A stretch of DNA of 64,000 bases from Mariniradius saccharolyticus AK6 (GTDB lineage Bacteria; Bacteroidota; Bacteroidia; Cytophagales; Cyclobacteriaceae): the NCBI RefSeq assembly GCF_000330725.2, contig NZ_AMZY02000011.1, positions 1-64,000 of the forward strand, in the 5' to 3' direction. The translations under genes and the position numbers were made by a program. The notes below the pieces were generated by a model. It had not been told where the DNA came from. It saw only the letters and a list, made by a program, of their open reading frames with translations, and ran no database searches. Position 1 is the first letter of the stretch. The number at the start of each line of letters is the position of its first letter. Below, piece after piece: positions 1 to 8,376 of this stretch.

Positions 1-24
1 TTTTCCAATTTTCCAATTTTCCAA
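1..24. repeat. 8-bp tandem repeat, three copies
   Basis: The first 24 bases are three perfect copies of ttttccaa, followed by a partial copy (ttttta). The repeat sits directly downstream of the stop codon of the minus-strand HupE-like gene and may continue outside the window. No hairpin is visible. Its role is unknown; it could be a simple slippage repeat. Confidence 0.75.
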
Positions 25-27
25 TTT

Positions 28-609
28 TTACCAAAACTTCGTATCGATCATCATCATGATCGCCATCCCCAATACGATCGAGGAAATGACAAGCGCCCAA
101 TCCTTCCGATTGATGCCCACGATCCCCACCAAAATGCCGGAAACCACCATGAAAATCGCCACAATGACCAACTGCCCCACTTCCAAGCCAAGGTTGAAAG
201 CCAATAATGGCTCAAACAAGGAGGCTTCTTTTCCCAACAAAGACCGCAGGTAATTGGAAAAGCCCAAGCCGTGGATCAAGCCAAAGAAAAGCGCGAAGAA
301 ATAATTGATCTGGATTCCCCGGCCGCTGCTGGGCTTGGGTTTGAAGATATTGCTCACCGCTGTGATTGCGATCGTGGTCGGAATCAAGAATTCGACCCAA
401 GCCGAATCCACTTTTACCAGCTTGAGCGTGGCCAAAGCCAAGGTAATCGAATGTCCGATCGTGAATGCCGTGACGAGAATCAGGATTTTTTTCCAATCCC
501 TTGTGATATAGATCGCGCATAGTGCCACCACGAAGAGGATATGGTCAAAGCCCTTGATATCAAGGATATGTTGGATGCCTAGTTGGAAATAGAGTTGGAA
601 CTGGCCCAT
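28..609 (-). CDS. HupE/UreJ-like membrane protein
   Basis: A 193-aa integral membrane protein with about six hydrophobic segments. It carries the hallmarks of the HupE/UreJ_2 family: an N-terminal amphipathic start, then a GFDHILF motif around residues 21-27, and a later FGLIHGLGF motif around residues 109-117. HupE/UreJ proteins are thought to move nickel or cobalt, but many Bacteroidota members sit outside hydrogenase or urease loci and their substrate is unknown. No hydrogenase or urease gene is visible here. The gene starts at an ATG 85 bp from the divergent DUF6702 gene; that pairing is recurrent in Bacteroidota, from general knowledge. Family assignment is firm, substrate is open. Confidence 0.85.
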   Translation of the reverse strand: MGQFQLYFQLGIQHILDIKGFDHILFVVALCAIYITRDWKKILILVTAFTIGHSITLALATLKLVKVDSAWVEFLIPTTIAITAVSNIFKPKPSSGRGIQINYFFALFFGLIHGLGFSNYLRSLLGKEASLFEPLLAFNLGLEVGQLVIVAIFMVVSGILVGIVGINRKDWALVISSIVLGMAIMMMIDTKFW

Positions 610-694
610 GGGTGAATGGATAAATGTACCGCCGAGGTAAGCAAGCTTCGTCAGATTGAGTAATTTGCAAAGAAAACAATTTCAACCACGCGGA

Positions 695-1183
695 ATGCAA
701 TTCTCTTTTATTTTCCTGCTGATTTGGGGATGGAAGGTGATTTTTCACCCCTTTTACATCAGTCTGACAGAGATTCGGTACAAGGCCGATCAAAAATCTT
801 TGGAGATCGAGCAAAAGATATTTTGGGATGACCTTGAAGTGGCTCTTTCCAAGGACAACGGCCAAAAAGTCAACTTTCTGCAGCCTACCAATAAAACTGA
901 ACTCGACCGTTTGATCCGCGAATACCTCATATCCCACAACCAAATCAAAATCAACGGAAAGGTGGTAGCGCTGGAATATCTCGGCTACGAGATAGAGGAA
1001 GACGCCGCTTGGTTTTATCTGGAAGCAACAGAAATCCCGCTACCAAAAACCGTGGAAATCAAAAGCACATTGCTTTTTGACCACTTCGAGGGCCAGCAGA
1101 ATATCATCAACTTCTACCTGGACAAAAAACCCAAAAGCATGATTCTGGTAAAAGGGAAGGAAACGGGAGAGTTGAGGTTCTAA
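695..1183 (+). CDS. DUF6702-like exported protein
   Basis: A protein of 162 aa if translated from the ATG at 695; an upstream TTG at 656 would add 13 unconvincing residues. The start is a hydrophobic stretch (MQFSFIFLLIWGWKVIF) that could be a signal peptide or anchor, followed by HPFYISLTEIRY, a pattern typical of the DUF6702 family: a leading HPFY/HxxY and a beta-rich body with W and Y in the middle. It is likely periplasmic. The divergent HupE-like neighbour supports this assignment because the two families often co-occur. Its biochemical function is unknown; a link to metal or protease systems is speculation. Confidence 0.72.
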   Translation: MQFSFIFLLIWGWKVIFHPFYISLTEIRYKADQKSLEIEQKIFWDDLEVALSKDNGQKVNFLQPTNKTELDRLIREYLISHNQIKINGKVVALEYLGYEIEEDAAWFYLEATEIPLPKTVEIKSTLLFDHFEGQQNIINFYLDKKPKSMILVKGKETGELRF

Positions 1184-1268
1184 GCTGGTTCCCAATAGTC
1201 AGGCCCTCGTTAGAATAAAACTCCCGCCAAATCTTTTGTATATTCATTTGTCCAAACCCTTCGGCAAA

Positions 1269-2198
1269 ATGGTTTCAAAAACTTCCCTTAAAGGATTTTT
1301 TATTCTACTCTGCGGTGTTTTTCCCTTGGGATACTCCACTGCGCAGGATCTTGATCCGAGGGCGTACATTAGAGTTCCGGTAAAAACCACCACGGCATTT
1401 TTAGGATATGCGGGATCAAGAGGGGGCGTGGTCTCAGACCCAACAGTGATTATCCAGAATATCGAAGCTACCATCCATACTACCTCGGTTGGAGCTTCCC
1501 ATTCATTCGACCTGTTCGGAATGACTTCGCAGATACTGGTAGTACTACCTTATTCTTGGGCGAATGTATCCGGTGATGTTGGCCAACAATCACAAAGCGT
1601 AAACAGGTCGGGAATGGCTGATATGAGAGCAAGGATATCAGTTTTGGTATTTGGTGCCCCGGCTGCAAACCTTGCCGAGGTCAAAGCCGCCCCGAGGAGC
1701 ACACTTGTTGGCGTTAGTCTTAATCTGATAGCACCAACAGGACAGTTTTTCAGTGACAAGCTGATTAACCTTGGCACAAATAGGTGGTCATTTAGGCCAG
1801 AAATTGCCATTTCCCAACCCATAAGCAAACGGTGGCTTTTTGATTTCTACTCAGGAGTTTGGGTTTTCACCAACAACATTTCTTTTTTTCCGGGGAACCT
1901 CACCAGAACTCAAAACCCAATGGGGGCATTTCAGGCTCACCTCAGTTACAACATAGGTCCCATATTTTGGATTGCTATTGACGGAACATATTATGTCGGA
2001 GGCGAATCATCCATAAACAACCAAATCAATGATGATAGGGTGGAAAACACCAGATTGGGGATAACTGCGGTGATCCCGACAGGGAAAACCAGTTCATTGA
2101 AAGTTGCGGTCAGCACTGGAGTTCAGGTTAGGATCGGTAAAGATTTTAACACGTTATCGGTTGGTTGGCAAAAAACATGGCTCTACAAGGAGAAATAA
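1269..2198 (+). CDS. Outer-membrane transporter-like beta-barrel protein
   Basis: A 309-aa secreted protein starting at the ATG at 1269 (MVSKTSLKG), followed by a clear signal peptide ending near YSTAQ; the longer reading from 1236 adds 11 residues before this signal and is less likely. The mature part has alternating hydrophobic strands and repeated aromatic ends (for example VVLPYSW, LNLIAPTGQFF, LGITAVIPTGK), as in the Phenol_MetA_deg/'transporter' barrels (PF13557-like). The APTGQ and IPTGK turns are typical of that group. It is probably an outer-membrane barrel; the substrate is unknown. It lies 124 bp upstream of a second barrel gene on the same strand. Confidence 0.65.
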   Translation: MVSKTSLKGFFILLCGVFPLGYSTAQDLDPRAYIRVPVKTTTAFLGYAGSRGGVVSDPTVIIQNIEATIHTTSVGASHSFDLFGMTSQILVVLPYSWANVSGDVGQQSQSVNRSGMADMRARISVLVFGAPAANLAEVKAAPRSTLVGVSLNLIAPTGQFFSDKLINLGTNRWSFRPEIAISQPISKRWLFDFYSGVWVFTNNISFFPGNLTRTQNPMGAFQAHLSYNIGPIFWIAIDGTYYVGGESSINNQINDDRVENTRLGITAVIPTGKTSSLKVAVSTGVQVRIGKDFNTLSVGWQKTWLYKEK

Positions 2199-2322
2199 AA
2201 TGGCATAAAAAAAGCGGGTCCTTTCAACACGTCCTGTAAATCTGCCGGTGAAAAGAGACTAGACGGAAATGTCTACTTTTCCAAAAATCTAAATGTTAAT
2301 TTTATCAATAAACTAGGCAGCC

Positions 2323-3669
2323 ATGTGGACTGGGAAAATCAAACTCCGAATACATTCCCTTGCTGGAGCGTTGATATTTTTTGTGATCGGCAGTGGTTTC
2401 AATCCAATTCTTGCACAGGTCAACAAAACTCAGCCAAACATTTTAAATTACGTTGACTCCACGGACCTTATTCAAGTAATCAGAAGAAATAAAGCCGCAA
2501 AAGATGCAGCATCGGGAGTTCCGCAAAAGGGAAAACTCATGTATTTTCTTGTGCCGACCATAGGTTCAAATCCCTTGCTGGGATTTTTCTATGGCGTTGG
2601 CTTCACAGGTGCCATGTATTTGGGAGATCCGAAGACAACAAATGTTTCCAACATTACCAGTTCTATTTCCCTTACCACAAAAAACCAAATCATTGCCAAT
2701 ATCCGGGGAACAATCATGACCAATGATAACAAATGGGAGATGCTTGTGGATTTCAAATATGCCGATTTCACAGAAAATACCTATGGATTGGGCAGTGACT
2801 ACAATCAGCCAATACAGGAAGGGTGGCATATCGGAGAGATCGTGACCACGGGAATCGAAGGATCCCAACCACTTGAATTCAATCAACTAAGGTTCCATTA
2901 TACAGCGCTGAGGGCCATTGGAAATAAGATTTATGCCGGAATTGGATACCACCTCGATGGCCACATCAATATAAAGGATCTTTTACTTGACTTGGAGGCA
3001 CCCGAACCTGTCATTACGAGTCATTATGGGTATTCGAGGTTAAATGGTATCGACCCCACTGGCTACAGGACCTCCGGCACAAGTGTCAATTTTGTACTTG
3101 ACAGCCGCGACCATACCGTCAACACTTACTCGGGAAACTTTATACAGGTATCCTATCGGGTGAATTCAAGATTTCTCGCATCCACTACAGATTTTGACCA
3201 GTTGTATTTGGAAACCAGGCTTTTTAAAACCCTATCGCCAAGTAGACCCAGACATATCCTTGCGTTTTGGGGTATCGGGCACTTCATTTTGTCAGGAGAA
3301 GTCCCTTACATGCATCTTCCTTTCAATGCCAGCGACATGCGAAACAGGATGGGCCGGGGCTACGTAGCGGGCAGGTTTAGAGGTCCCAGCTGGGTGTCAG
3401 CAGAAGGTGAATACAGGTTTCCAATTAGCAGAAACGGTTTGTTTGGTGGGGTCGTTTTTGGAAGTTTAACGACAACTTCCAGGAATGCGCTCCAGATTTT
3501 TGACATTGACCAACCAAAGCTGAATTTATTCGAAGCCACAAGACCAGCAGCGGGATTTGGAGGACGGGTAATGCTCAATAAGACCGGGAGACTGAATCTG
3601 GCAATAGATATGGCCTTTGGACAAAACGGATCAAGGGGTTTTTATTTCGCAATAGGTGAGACTTTTTAA
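2323..3669 (+). CDS. BamA/TamA-like outer-membrane protein
   Basis: A 448-aa protein with a signal peptide (cleavage near NPILAQ) and a C-terminal Omp85-type barrel. The conserved RGY-x-x-GRFRG stretch around residues 345-354 matches the Omp85 lid-loop signature. There are no recognisable POTRA repeats in its short N-terminal region, so it resembles the POTRA-less Omp85 relatives common in Bacteroidota rather than BamA itself. It ends in an aromatic residue (GETF), as expected for a beta-signal. A related gene, of the same family, lies at 5364-6494. The role could be lipid or protein handling in the outer membrane; substrate unknown. Confidence 0.72.
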   Translation: MWTGKIKLRIHSLAGALIFFVIGSGFNPILAQVNKTQPNILNYVDSTDLIQVIRRNKAAKDAASGVPQKGKLMYFLVPTIGSNPLLGFFYGVGFTGAMYLGDPKTTNVSNITSSISLTTKNQIIANIRGTIMTNDNKWEMLVDFKYADFTENTYGLGSDYNQPIQEGWHIGEIVTTGIEGSQPLEFNQLRFHYTALRAIGNKIYAGIGYHLDGHINIKDLLLDLEAPEPVITSHYGYSRLNGIDPTGYRTSGTSVNFVLDSRDHTVNTYSGNFIQVSYRVNSRFLASTTDFDQLYLETRLFKTLSPSRPRHILAFWGIGHFILSGEVPYMHLPFNASDMRNRMGRGYVAGRFRGPSWVSAEGEYRFPISRNGLFGGVVFGSLTTTSRNALQIFDIDQPKLNLFEATRPAAGFGGRVMLNKTGRLNLAIDMAFGQNGSRGFYFAIGETF

Positions 3670-3690
3670 AGCGAGTCTGAGTCTCAAGAA

Positions 3691-4203
3691 TCATTTTTGC
3701 ATCACCGTTCCGCATTTTTTACAGGTGGTGTTTTCCGGATTGCCCCAAAAGCGTTCCATGATTGGCGGCAGTTGGCTGACGATATCGGTGATCTCGGCAA
3801 ATTCCTCATAGAGCTTGTTGCCGCAGTTTTCACAGTGCCATATAAACCCATCCTTCTCTCCCGGCCTTCTGTAGCGTTCCATCACCAATCCGATCGTATT
3901 GGCGGGCCGACGCGGCGAATGCGGCATGCGCGCGGGCAAGAGAAACATTTCCCCTTCCTTTATTTCGATATCCTTCACGACGCCTTCGTCCACGACCTTG
4001 AGGGTGATGTTGCCTTCGATTTGGTAGAAAAACTCCTCGCCTTCGTCATAGTGGAAGTCCTTGCGTGAGTTGGGCCCACCGACGACCATCACGATAAAAT
4101 CATCGTTTCCTTTGTAAATCACTTGGTTGCCGATCGGGGGCTTGAGGAGATGGCGGTTTTCCTCTATCCACTTCAGGAAATTGATGGGCTTGGCTACTGG
4201 CAT
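3691..4203 (-). CDS. nbaC: 3-hydroxyanthranilate 3,4-dioxygenase
   Basis: Cytoplasmic Fe(II) cupin dioxygenase that opens the ring of 3-hydroxyanthranilate to 2-amino-3-carboxymuconate semialdehyde in the kynurenine pathway. Using the ATG at 4203 gives 170 aa; the open frame extends to a GTG at 4227. With this start the key residues fall almost exactly where they do in characterised bacterial enzymes: Arg47, iron ligands His51, Glu57 and His95, and Arg99. The C-terminal rubredoxin-like site is complete (Cys124, Cys127, Cys161, Cys164). No other kynurenine-pathway gene is in this window, so the enzyme is a stand-alone gene here. It is convergent with the barrel gene at 2323-3669, 21 bp apart. 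Confidence 0.93.
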   Translation of the reverse strand: MPVAKPINFLKWIEENRHLLKPPIGNQVIYKGNDDFIVMVVGGPNSRKDFHYDEGEEFFYQIEGNITLKVVDEGVVKDIEIKEGEMFLLPARMPHSPRRPANTIGLVMERYRRPGEKDGFIWHCENCGNKLYEEFAEITDIVSQLPPIMERFWGNPENTTCKKCGTVMQK

Positions 4204-4289
4204 GGGGAATTCAGATTTTGGCTTCACGGTAAAAGTATCAAAAAACTCCCTTTATTTTGGTTTAATTTGAGGCTTAAACAGTCCTTCCG

Positions 4290-5279
4290 ATGAAATTCCC
4301 GATTGTTGATACCCATTGCGACCTATTGTCCTACTTGGCAAAAATCCCCGGTGCCTCCCCCCTGAAATCCGAGGATATTGCCTGTGCCGTTCCATTGTTG
4401 GAGTCTGGACATGTCCGGCTGCAGATCTGTGCGATTTACACGGACGTGAAGCCCGGAAGTATGGATTTGGCTACAAAGCAGGCATACGCCTACCGCGAAA
4501 TGCTTATGAAATATCCAAAAAACGTCTGCCAAGCAGATGGGGAATTCGTCAGGAATCTGGAAATGCAGGAAAAAATCGGTTTGGTGACTGCCGTGGAAAA
4601 TGCCGCAGGTCTGGCGGAAGAGGGCGTTCCGATCGGGAAAGCCTTTGAACAACTCGACCTGATCCTGAAGCTCACCAAGCGCATCGCCTATATCAGCCTC
4701 ACCCACCATACCGAAAACAGGTTTGGCGGTGGCAACTATACCGAAAAAATAGGCCTTAGGGACGACGGGAAAAAGCTCTTGGACTACATCTCCGGGAAAA
4801 AGATCGCCATCGACCTCTCCCATACCTCGGATTGGCTGGCCGAGGGCATTCTCGACCATATCGACTCGCTTTCCTTGGATGTTCCGGTGATTGCGAGCCA
4901 TTCCAATTTTCGGAAAATCTGGGACCACAAGCGCAACCTCAACGATGAGTTTGCCAAGGAAATTATCCGCCGTAAGGGCATCATTGGGATCAATTTCCTA
5001 CGGGCTTTTCTGGACGACAAACATCCCGAGCGGATTTTTGAACATTTCCTCTACGGCTTTGACCTGGGCGGAGAGGAAAACATCTGCTTTGGAGCGGACT
5101 TTTTCTACACCAAGGATTTCCCCGATCCCAAGCGTTTTCCCTTCTACTTCCCAATCGTGGAAGACGCATCCAAATATCCGGCGATATTGGAAACACTCTC
5201 CAAAAGCCTCAGCGCAAGCCAACTGGAGAAGTTGGCGTACAAAAACTGTCAGCGCTTGTTTGGCAGTTTGTGGCAATAA
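4290..5279 (+). CDS. Membrane-type dipeptidase (peptidase M19)
   Basis: A 329-aa zinc dipeptidase of the renal dipeptidase family, which hydrolyses a broad range of dipeptides. All five expected metal ligands can be placed: His9 and Asp11 (DTHCD), bridging Glu103 (TAVENAAG), His178 (DLSHTS) and His204 (ASHSN). Length matches the family. No signal peptide or lipobox is present, so this member is probably cytoplasmic. It starts 86 bp from the divergent dioxygenase start; there is no evident functional link between the two. The downstream barrel gene starts 84 bp later on the same strand. Confidence 0.92.
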   Translation: MKFPIVDTHCDLLSYLAKIPGASPLKSEDIACAVPLLESGHVRLQICAIYTDVKPGSMDLATKQAYAYREMLMKYPKNVCQADGEFVRNLEMQEKIGLVTAVENAAGLAEEGVPIGKAFEQLDLILKLTKRIAYISLTHHTENRFGGGNYTEKIGLRDDGKKLLDYISGKKIAIDLSHTSDWLAEGILDHIDSLSLDVPVIASHSNFRKIWDHKRNLNDEFAKEIIRRKGIIGINFLRAFLDDKHPERIFEHFLYGFDLGGEENICFGADFFYTKDFPDPKRFPFYFPIVEDASKYPAILETLSKSLSASQLEKLAYKNCQRLFGSLWQ

Positions 5280-5363
5280 GGCTCGGGGCTACAGATTTTT
5301 GTTAAAATTTGCTGAAACTTTTGGGATCAGAACTTTCGGGATACCGTTTGAGTTAATCCGCAT

Positions 5364-6494
5364 ATGCTTCTCAAAAGACTGCTTTTTTTCCTATTCCTAT
5401 ACTTGTCCACTTCCCAGGTTTTCTCGCAAACCTTGGTAAGGAAATACCTCAACAGCATCCTCAACGACACTACCGAATCAGCAAAACCAAAGTTTGTGAT
5501 TTACCCCACCTTGGCCTATGCCCCGGAAACGAGTTGGGAAATCGGCTTTTCCACACTTTATGTGTACCACGCCAAGGGAAATATCGAAAATCGCCTAAGT
5601 GAAATCAGTGGATTTACTTTCATCACCTTGGAAAGTCAATACGGGCTCTGGTTTGACCATGCGCTGTATTCAGATCAAAGCAAATGGTTTTTTCTGGGTC
5701 GGATTCGGCTACAAAGTTTCCCCTTGAAGTACCATGGTATCGGCATGGATTCTCCCGAAGAATACCTTGCCTTGGTGGATGCCAATCAGATCTTGATAAA
5801 AGAAAGGGTCCTGCGGGAAATCAGGAAGGATTTCTACGTTGGACTCGAAACGGACTTTCAGCGGATGTCCCGTGTAGACTTCCAACGGTCCGAAAGCGCC
5901 CCAAATTTTGAATTGCCATTGGGATATGAAGGCTCGACGAACCTCGGATTGGGCCTTGGCTTGGTATATGACAACCGCCACAATGTCCTCAACGTGCGCA
6001 AAGGTTTCTTTGCCGAATTGGCTTACCTCAATTACAATGAAGCATGGAGTACTTTTGGATTTGAAGGAATCACTGCCGATGCCCGGATTTTCAAACCTAT
6101 TGGCAAAAACAACGTCCTCGCTTGGCAGGGTATCGGACAGTTTTATTCGGGAAATGTTCCATTCAATCAGCTTGCACTTTTGGGTGGAGACAGCATGATG
6201 CGGGGGTATTATCTTGGACGTTTTCGCGACAAAAACCAGATCGCTACCCAACTGGAATTCCGTATGCTTCCACTCCCGCTTGGTTTTTCGAAACGGATCG
6301 GTGCGGCGGTGTTTGCTGGGACCGGTACGGTTTTCCCGGATTTTTCCAGAGCCGCTATCAACAAAGTTGTCTGGTCGGCAGGCGGTGGGCTGAGGTTTCT
6401 GCTTTTCCCTAAAAAAGATATCTACACCCGCTTCGATGTGGCGTTTACCGAAGAAGGAAGCGGGTTCTATTTGTTTATCGGAGAGGCGTTTTGA
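5364..6494 (+). CDS. BamA/TamA-like outer-membrane protein
   Basis: A 376-aa exported barrel of the Omp85 family. The N-terminus is a typical signal peptide (MLLKRLLFFLFLYLSTSQVFSQ). The GGDSMMRGYYLGRFRDKNQ stretch is the conserved Omp85 motif with RGY and RFRD, and the protein ends in a phenylalanine (IGEAF), which fits the outer-membrane insertion signal. As with the gene at 2323-3669, no POTRA domain is evident, so it is not the essential BamA. It lacks an obvious partner; the next gene is convergent and separated by a bidirectional terminator. Function beyond outer-membrane localisation is unknown. Confidence 0.75.
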   Translation: MLLKRLLFFLFLYLSTSQVFSQTLVRKYLNSILNDTTESAKPKFVIYPTLAYAPETSWEIGFSTLYVYHAKGNIENRLSEISGFTFITLESQYGLWFDHALYSDQSKWFFLGRIRLQSFPLKYHGIGMDSPEEYLALVDANQILIKERVLREIRKDFYVGLETDFQRMSRVDFQRSESAPNFELPLGYEGSTNLGLGLGLVYDNRHNVLNVRKGFFAELAYLNYNEAWSTFGFEGITADARIFKPIGKNNVLAWQGIGQFYSGNVPFNQLALLGGDSMMRGYYLGRFRDKNQIATQLEFRMLPLPLGFSKRIGAAVFAGTGTVFPDFSRAAINKVVWSAGGGLRFLLFPKKDIYTRFDVAFTEEGSGFYLFIGEAF

Positions 6495-6530
6495 GACATT
6501 AGAAACGAGATACGAGATGCTAGACCAATG
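6495..6530. repeat. Purine-rich degenerate repeat (gagatacgagatgctaga)
   Basis: Just after the barrel stop there is a run of degenerate 8-10 bp units (attagaaacgagatacgaga...), very similar in style to the stretch at 10151-10192. Such sequences are seen between genes in several Cytophagales genomes (recollection, not checked). They are not coding and form no clear hairpin. Confidence 0.4.
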
Positions 6531-6564
6531 TTGTAGTGTTTTGATGGCAAAATTTCAGATACCC

Positions 6565-6604
6565 AAAAAAAAACGGCGGTCCTGAAGCCCGCCGTTTCTT
6601 TTTG
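6565..6604. terminator. Bidirectional rho-independent terminator
   Basis: A perfect 9-bp stem (aaacggcgg at 6571-6579, ccgccgttt at 6589-6597) is followed on the plus strand by ctttttg and preceded by a run of nine A's, which becomes the U-tract on the minus strand. It therefore fits as a shared terminator for the convergent barrel gene (plus) and M14 peptidase gene (minus). Confidence 0.88.
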
Positions 6605-6621
6605 AATTCAAATTGGTATCA

Positions 6622-8364
6622 CTACTGCTTTTTCCAGGATGCTTTGCCGCCTTTGGCAGAGTCGACCGTGATGCTGTAATTTCCGCCGCCGGAAACAATC
6701 CATCGTACCTTCACCGCGCCCATGCCCGGGATATTTTCTACAGCAATTTTCTCAGGATTGACCTTTTGTTCAGCGTACTTCTTGAAATCCTCATTCTCGA
6801 CCACAAATCCTGCCAAGACCTTCGCACCGGAGATCGTCACAAAATCCGGCCTTTCGATTTTGTACTTAAGGTCTTGGGATGAGTGTGTCGGAATCAAGCG
6901 CTCGTTGTAGATCGTCGCCGTGACCGCTTTCATGCCGCCGCCCAAGTCTTCTTCCTTCACGTCCATCACGCTCAGCTTTGGCGTATGGTAGGCGTGGAGG
7001 ATGGTAAAGGCCGCGTTTCGATGGCCATCCGTTTCCAACAAAAATCCCGGATGCAAACGCCCAAAGTTCTTTTTGAAACCGCCCACTTCGATTTTTCCAT
7101 ACTGTGGATGGTCGAATTCTTTCCAGTCCACAAAGGCGTCGCCGAATGTTAGATAAGTATCTACTTTCATTTGCTCGTCCTGATTACCCCTACCGGCGTT
7201 TTGGTGGAAATAGAGGTAGGAAGTCATCAATTCATTGGAGTATGTGAATATGCCTCGTCCGCCGTAGAACCAATCCAACTGGCCACCAAATACTGAATAA
7301 AGATCTTTGTAGACCACGAGGTATTTGTAGCCCGGCATAAACTCTTCTCCTTTTTTACCGATCGCATCATATATCCGGATATCGGTTTGATTATAAGTTC
7401 CCAAATCCTCTTCTGCACCCGGCCCGCGCAAAATCATGCCACCGTAGTTGTGATAGGATTGGGCGGCGGCGATATTGGGATGTTTCATGACAAATTCCAT
7501 CACTGCCCTGTTTTCCGGTACTGAGAATGGATACTTCCAAGCGCCACGCTGCACGTAGTCAGGCTGCCAGTTCCACGCCCAATCCCTATTGGGATCATAA
7601 TATCCGATTGCATCTTCATTGACAGAACCATCGCCATCATTGTCCATCCCTTCAAAACCGAGCATTTCATATTCACCTTTTTGATCTGGAGCGACCATGA
7701 CAAGCTTTCTTGGGTCCAATTGGTCCTTCACATACCTGCCGGTCGGCGATTTGCGGATCATCATGGTGATATGACCGTCCTTATTGAAGTCGTCGAAGCC
7801 GTCTTCCCCGATGACACCGTCACCATCGTCGTCCATATTGATCATGCCCGATCTTGGAGAGTTGAGCGTGTTGGGTTCATAGATAAAATTATCATGGGCG
7901 TCTGGGTTGATCGTCGGAGCAAGGTAAAAAGTCTTATCCTTCAGTAGCTGGGTGATAAAGTCCAAGTCCCCGTACATTTCAGAAAGGTACCAAGCCGTAT
8001 AGAGCACAAACTCTGTCCCTTGGATTTCGTTGGAGTGGATGTTGCCATCGATCCAGATTGCGGGCTTGTCCTCCGCCTTTCCAGACTTAAAATCCGTAAT
8101 GGTCAAGACCCAAATGTCGCGGCCTTGGTAGGACTTGCCGATGCTTTCGAGCTTTACGATATCAGGATGGCTTTTGGCCATGTTTTTCATGATTTCCTCC
8201 AATGCAATGTTGGAATGGTAGCGATTCCATGAAACCTGCACCTTGGGATTATGGGGCGTCCCAATCGCGCGGAAATATTTCTCCTGCGCAATGCCCTCCT
8301 GCAAGCCGGCCAAACTCAAGGCCAACCCAAGGAATGTAGTATATATCCAATTATTGAATTTCAT
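6622..8364 (-). CDS. Zinc carboxypeptidase, M14 family, exported
   Basis: A 580-aa exported metallopeptidase with a signal peptide ending near EGIAQ. The M14 active site is intact: zinc ligands His110 and Glu113 (GNIHSNE), His305 (SYHNYGG), and a plausible catalytic glutamate Glu378 (TYSNELM). Between the second and third ligands there are acidic, Asp/Gly-rich loops (DDDGDGVIGED near 178-188, DNDGDGSVNED near 241-251) that look like calcium-binding EF-hand/dockerin-style turns; similar insertions occur in other Bacteroidota M14 enzymes. A C-terminal beta domain of about 130 residues follows. It is the second gene of a pair with the paralogue at 8377-9996, separated by 12 bp, so the two are likely co-transcribed. 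Substrate: probably peptides in the periplasm or outside. Confidence 0.9.
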   Translation of the reverse strand: MKFNNWIYTTFLGLALSLAGLQEGIAQEKYFRAIGTPHNPKVQVSWNRYHSNIALEEIMKNMAKSHPDIVKLESIGKSYQGRDIWVLTITDFKSGKAEDKPAIWIDGNIHSNEIQGTEFVLYTAWYLSEMYGDLDFITQLLKDKTFYLAPTINPDAHDNFIYEPNTLNSPRSGMINMDDDGDGVIGEDGFDDFNKDGHITMMIRKSPTGRYVKDQLDPRKLVMVAPDQKGEYEMLGFEGMDNDGDGSVNEDAIGYYDPNRDWAWNWQPDYVQRGAWKYPFSVPENRAVMEFVMKHPNIAAAQSYHNYGGMILRGPGAEEDLGTYNQTDIRIYDAIGKKGEEFMPGYKYLVVYKDLYSVFGGQLDWFYGGRGIFTYSNELMTSYLYFHQNAGRGNQDEQMKVDTYLTFGDAFVDWKEFDHPQYGKIEVGGFKKNFGRLHPGFLLETDGHRNAAFTILHAYHTPKLSVMDVKEEDLGGGMKAVTATIYNERLIPTHSSQDLKYKIERPDFVTISGAKVLAGFVVENEDFKKYAEQKVNPEKIAVENIPGMGAVKVRWIVSGGGNYSITVDSAKGGKASWKKQ

Positions 8365-8376
8365 CTTCTTGTTGGT

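Noticed and set aside
4323-4928. 201-aa antisense frame opposite the dipeptidase
   Set aside because: It lies fully inside a gene with five placed zinc ligands; the product shows no domain and the composition fits a reverse-strand shadow.
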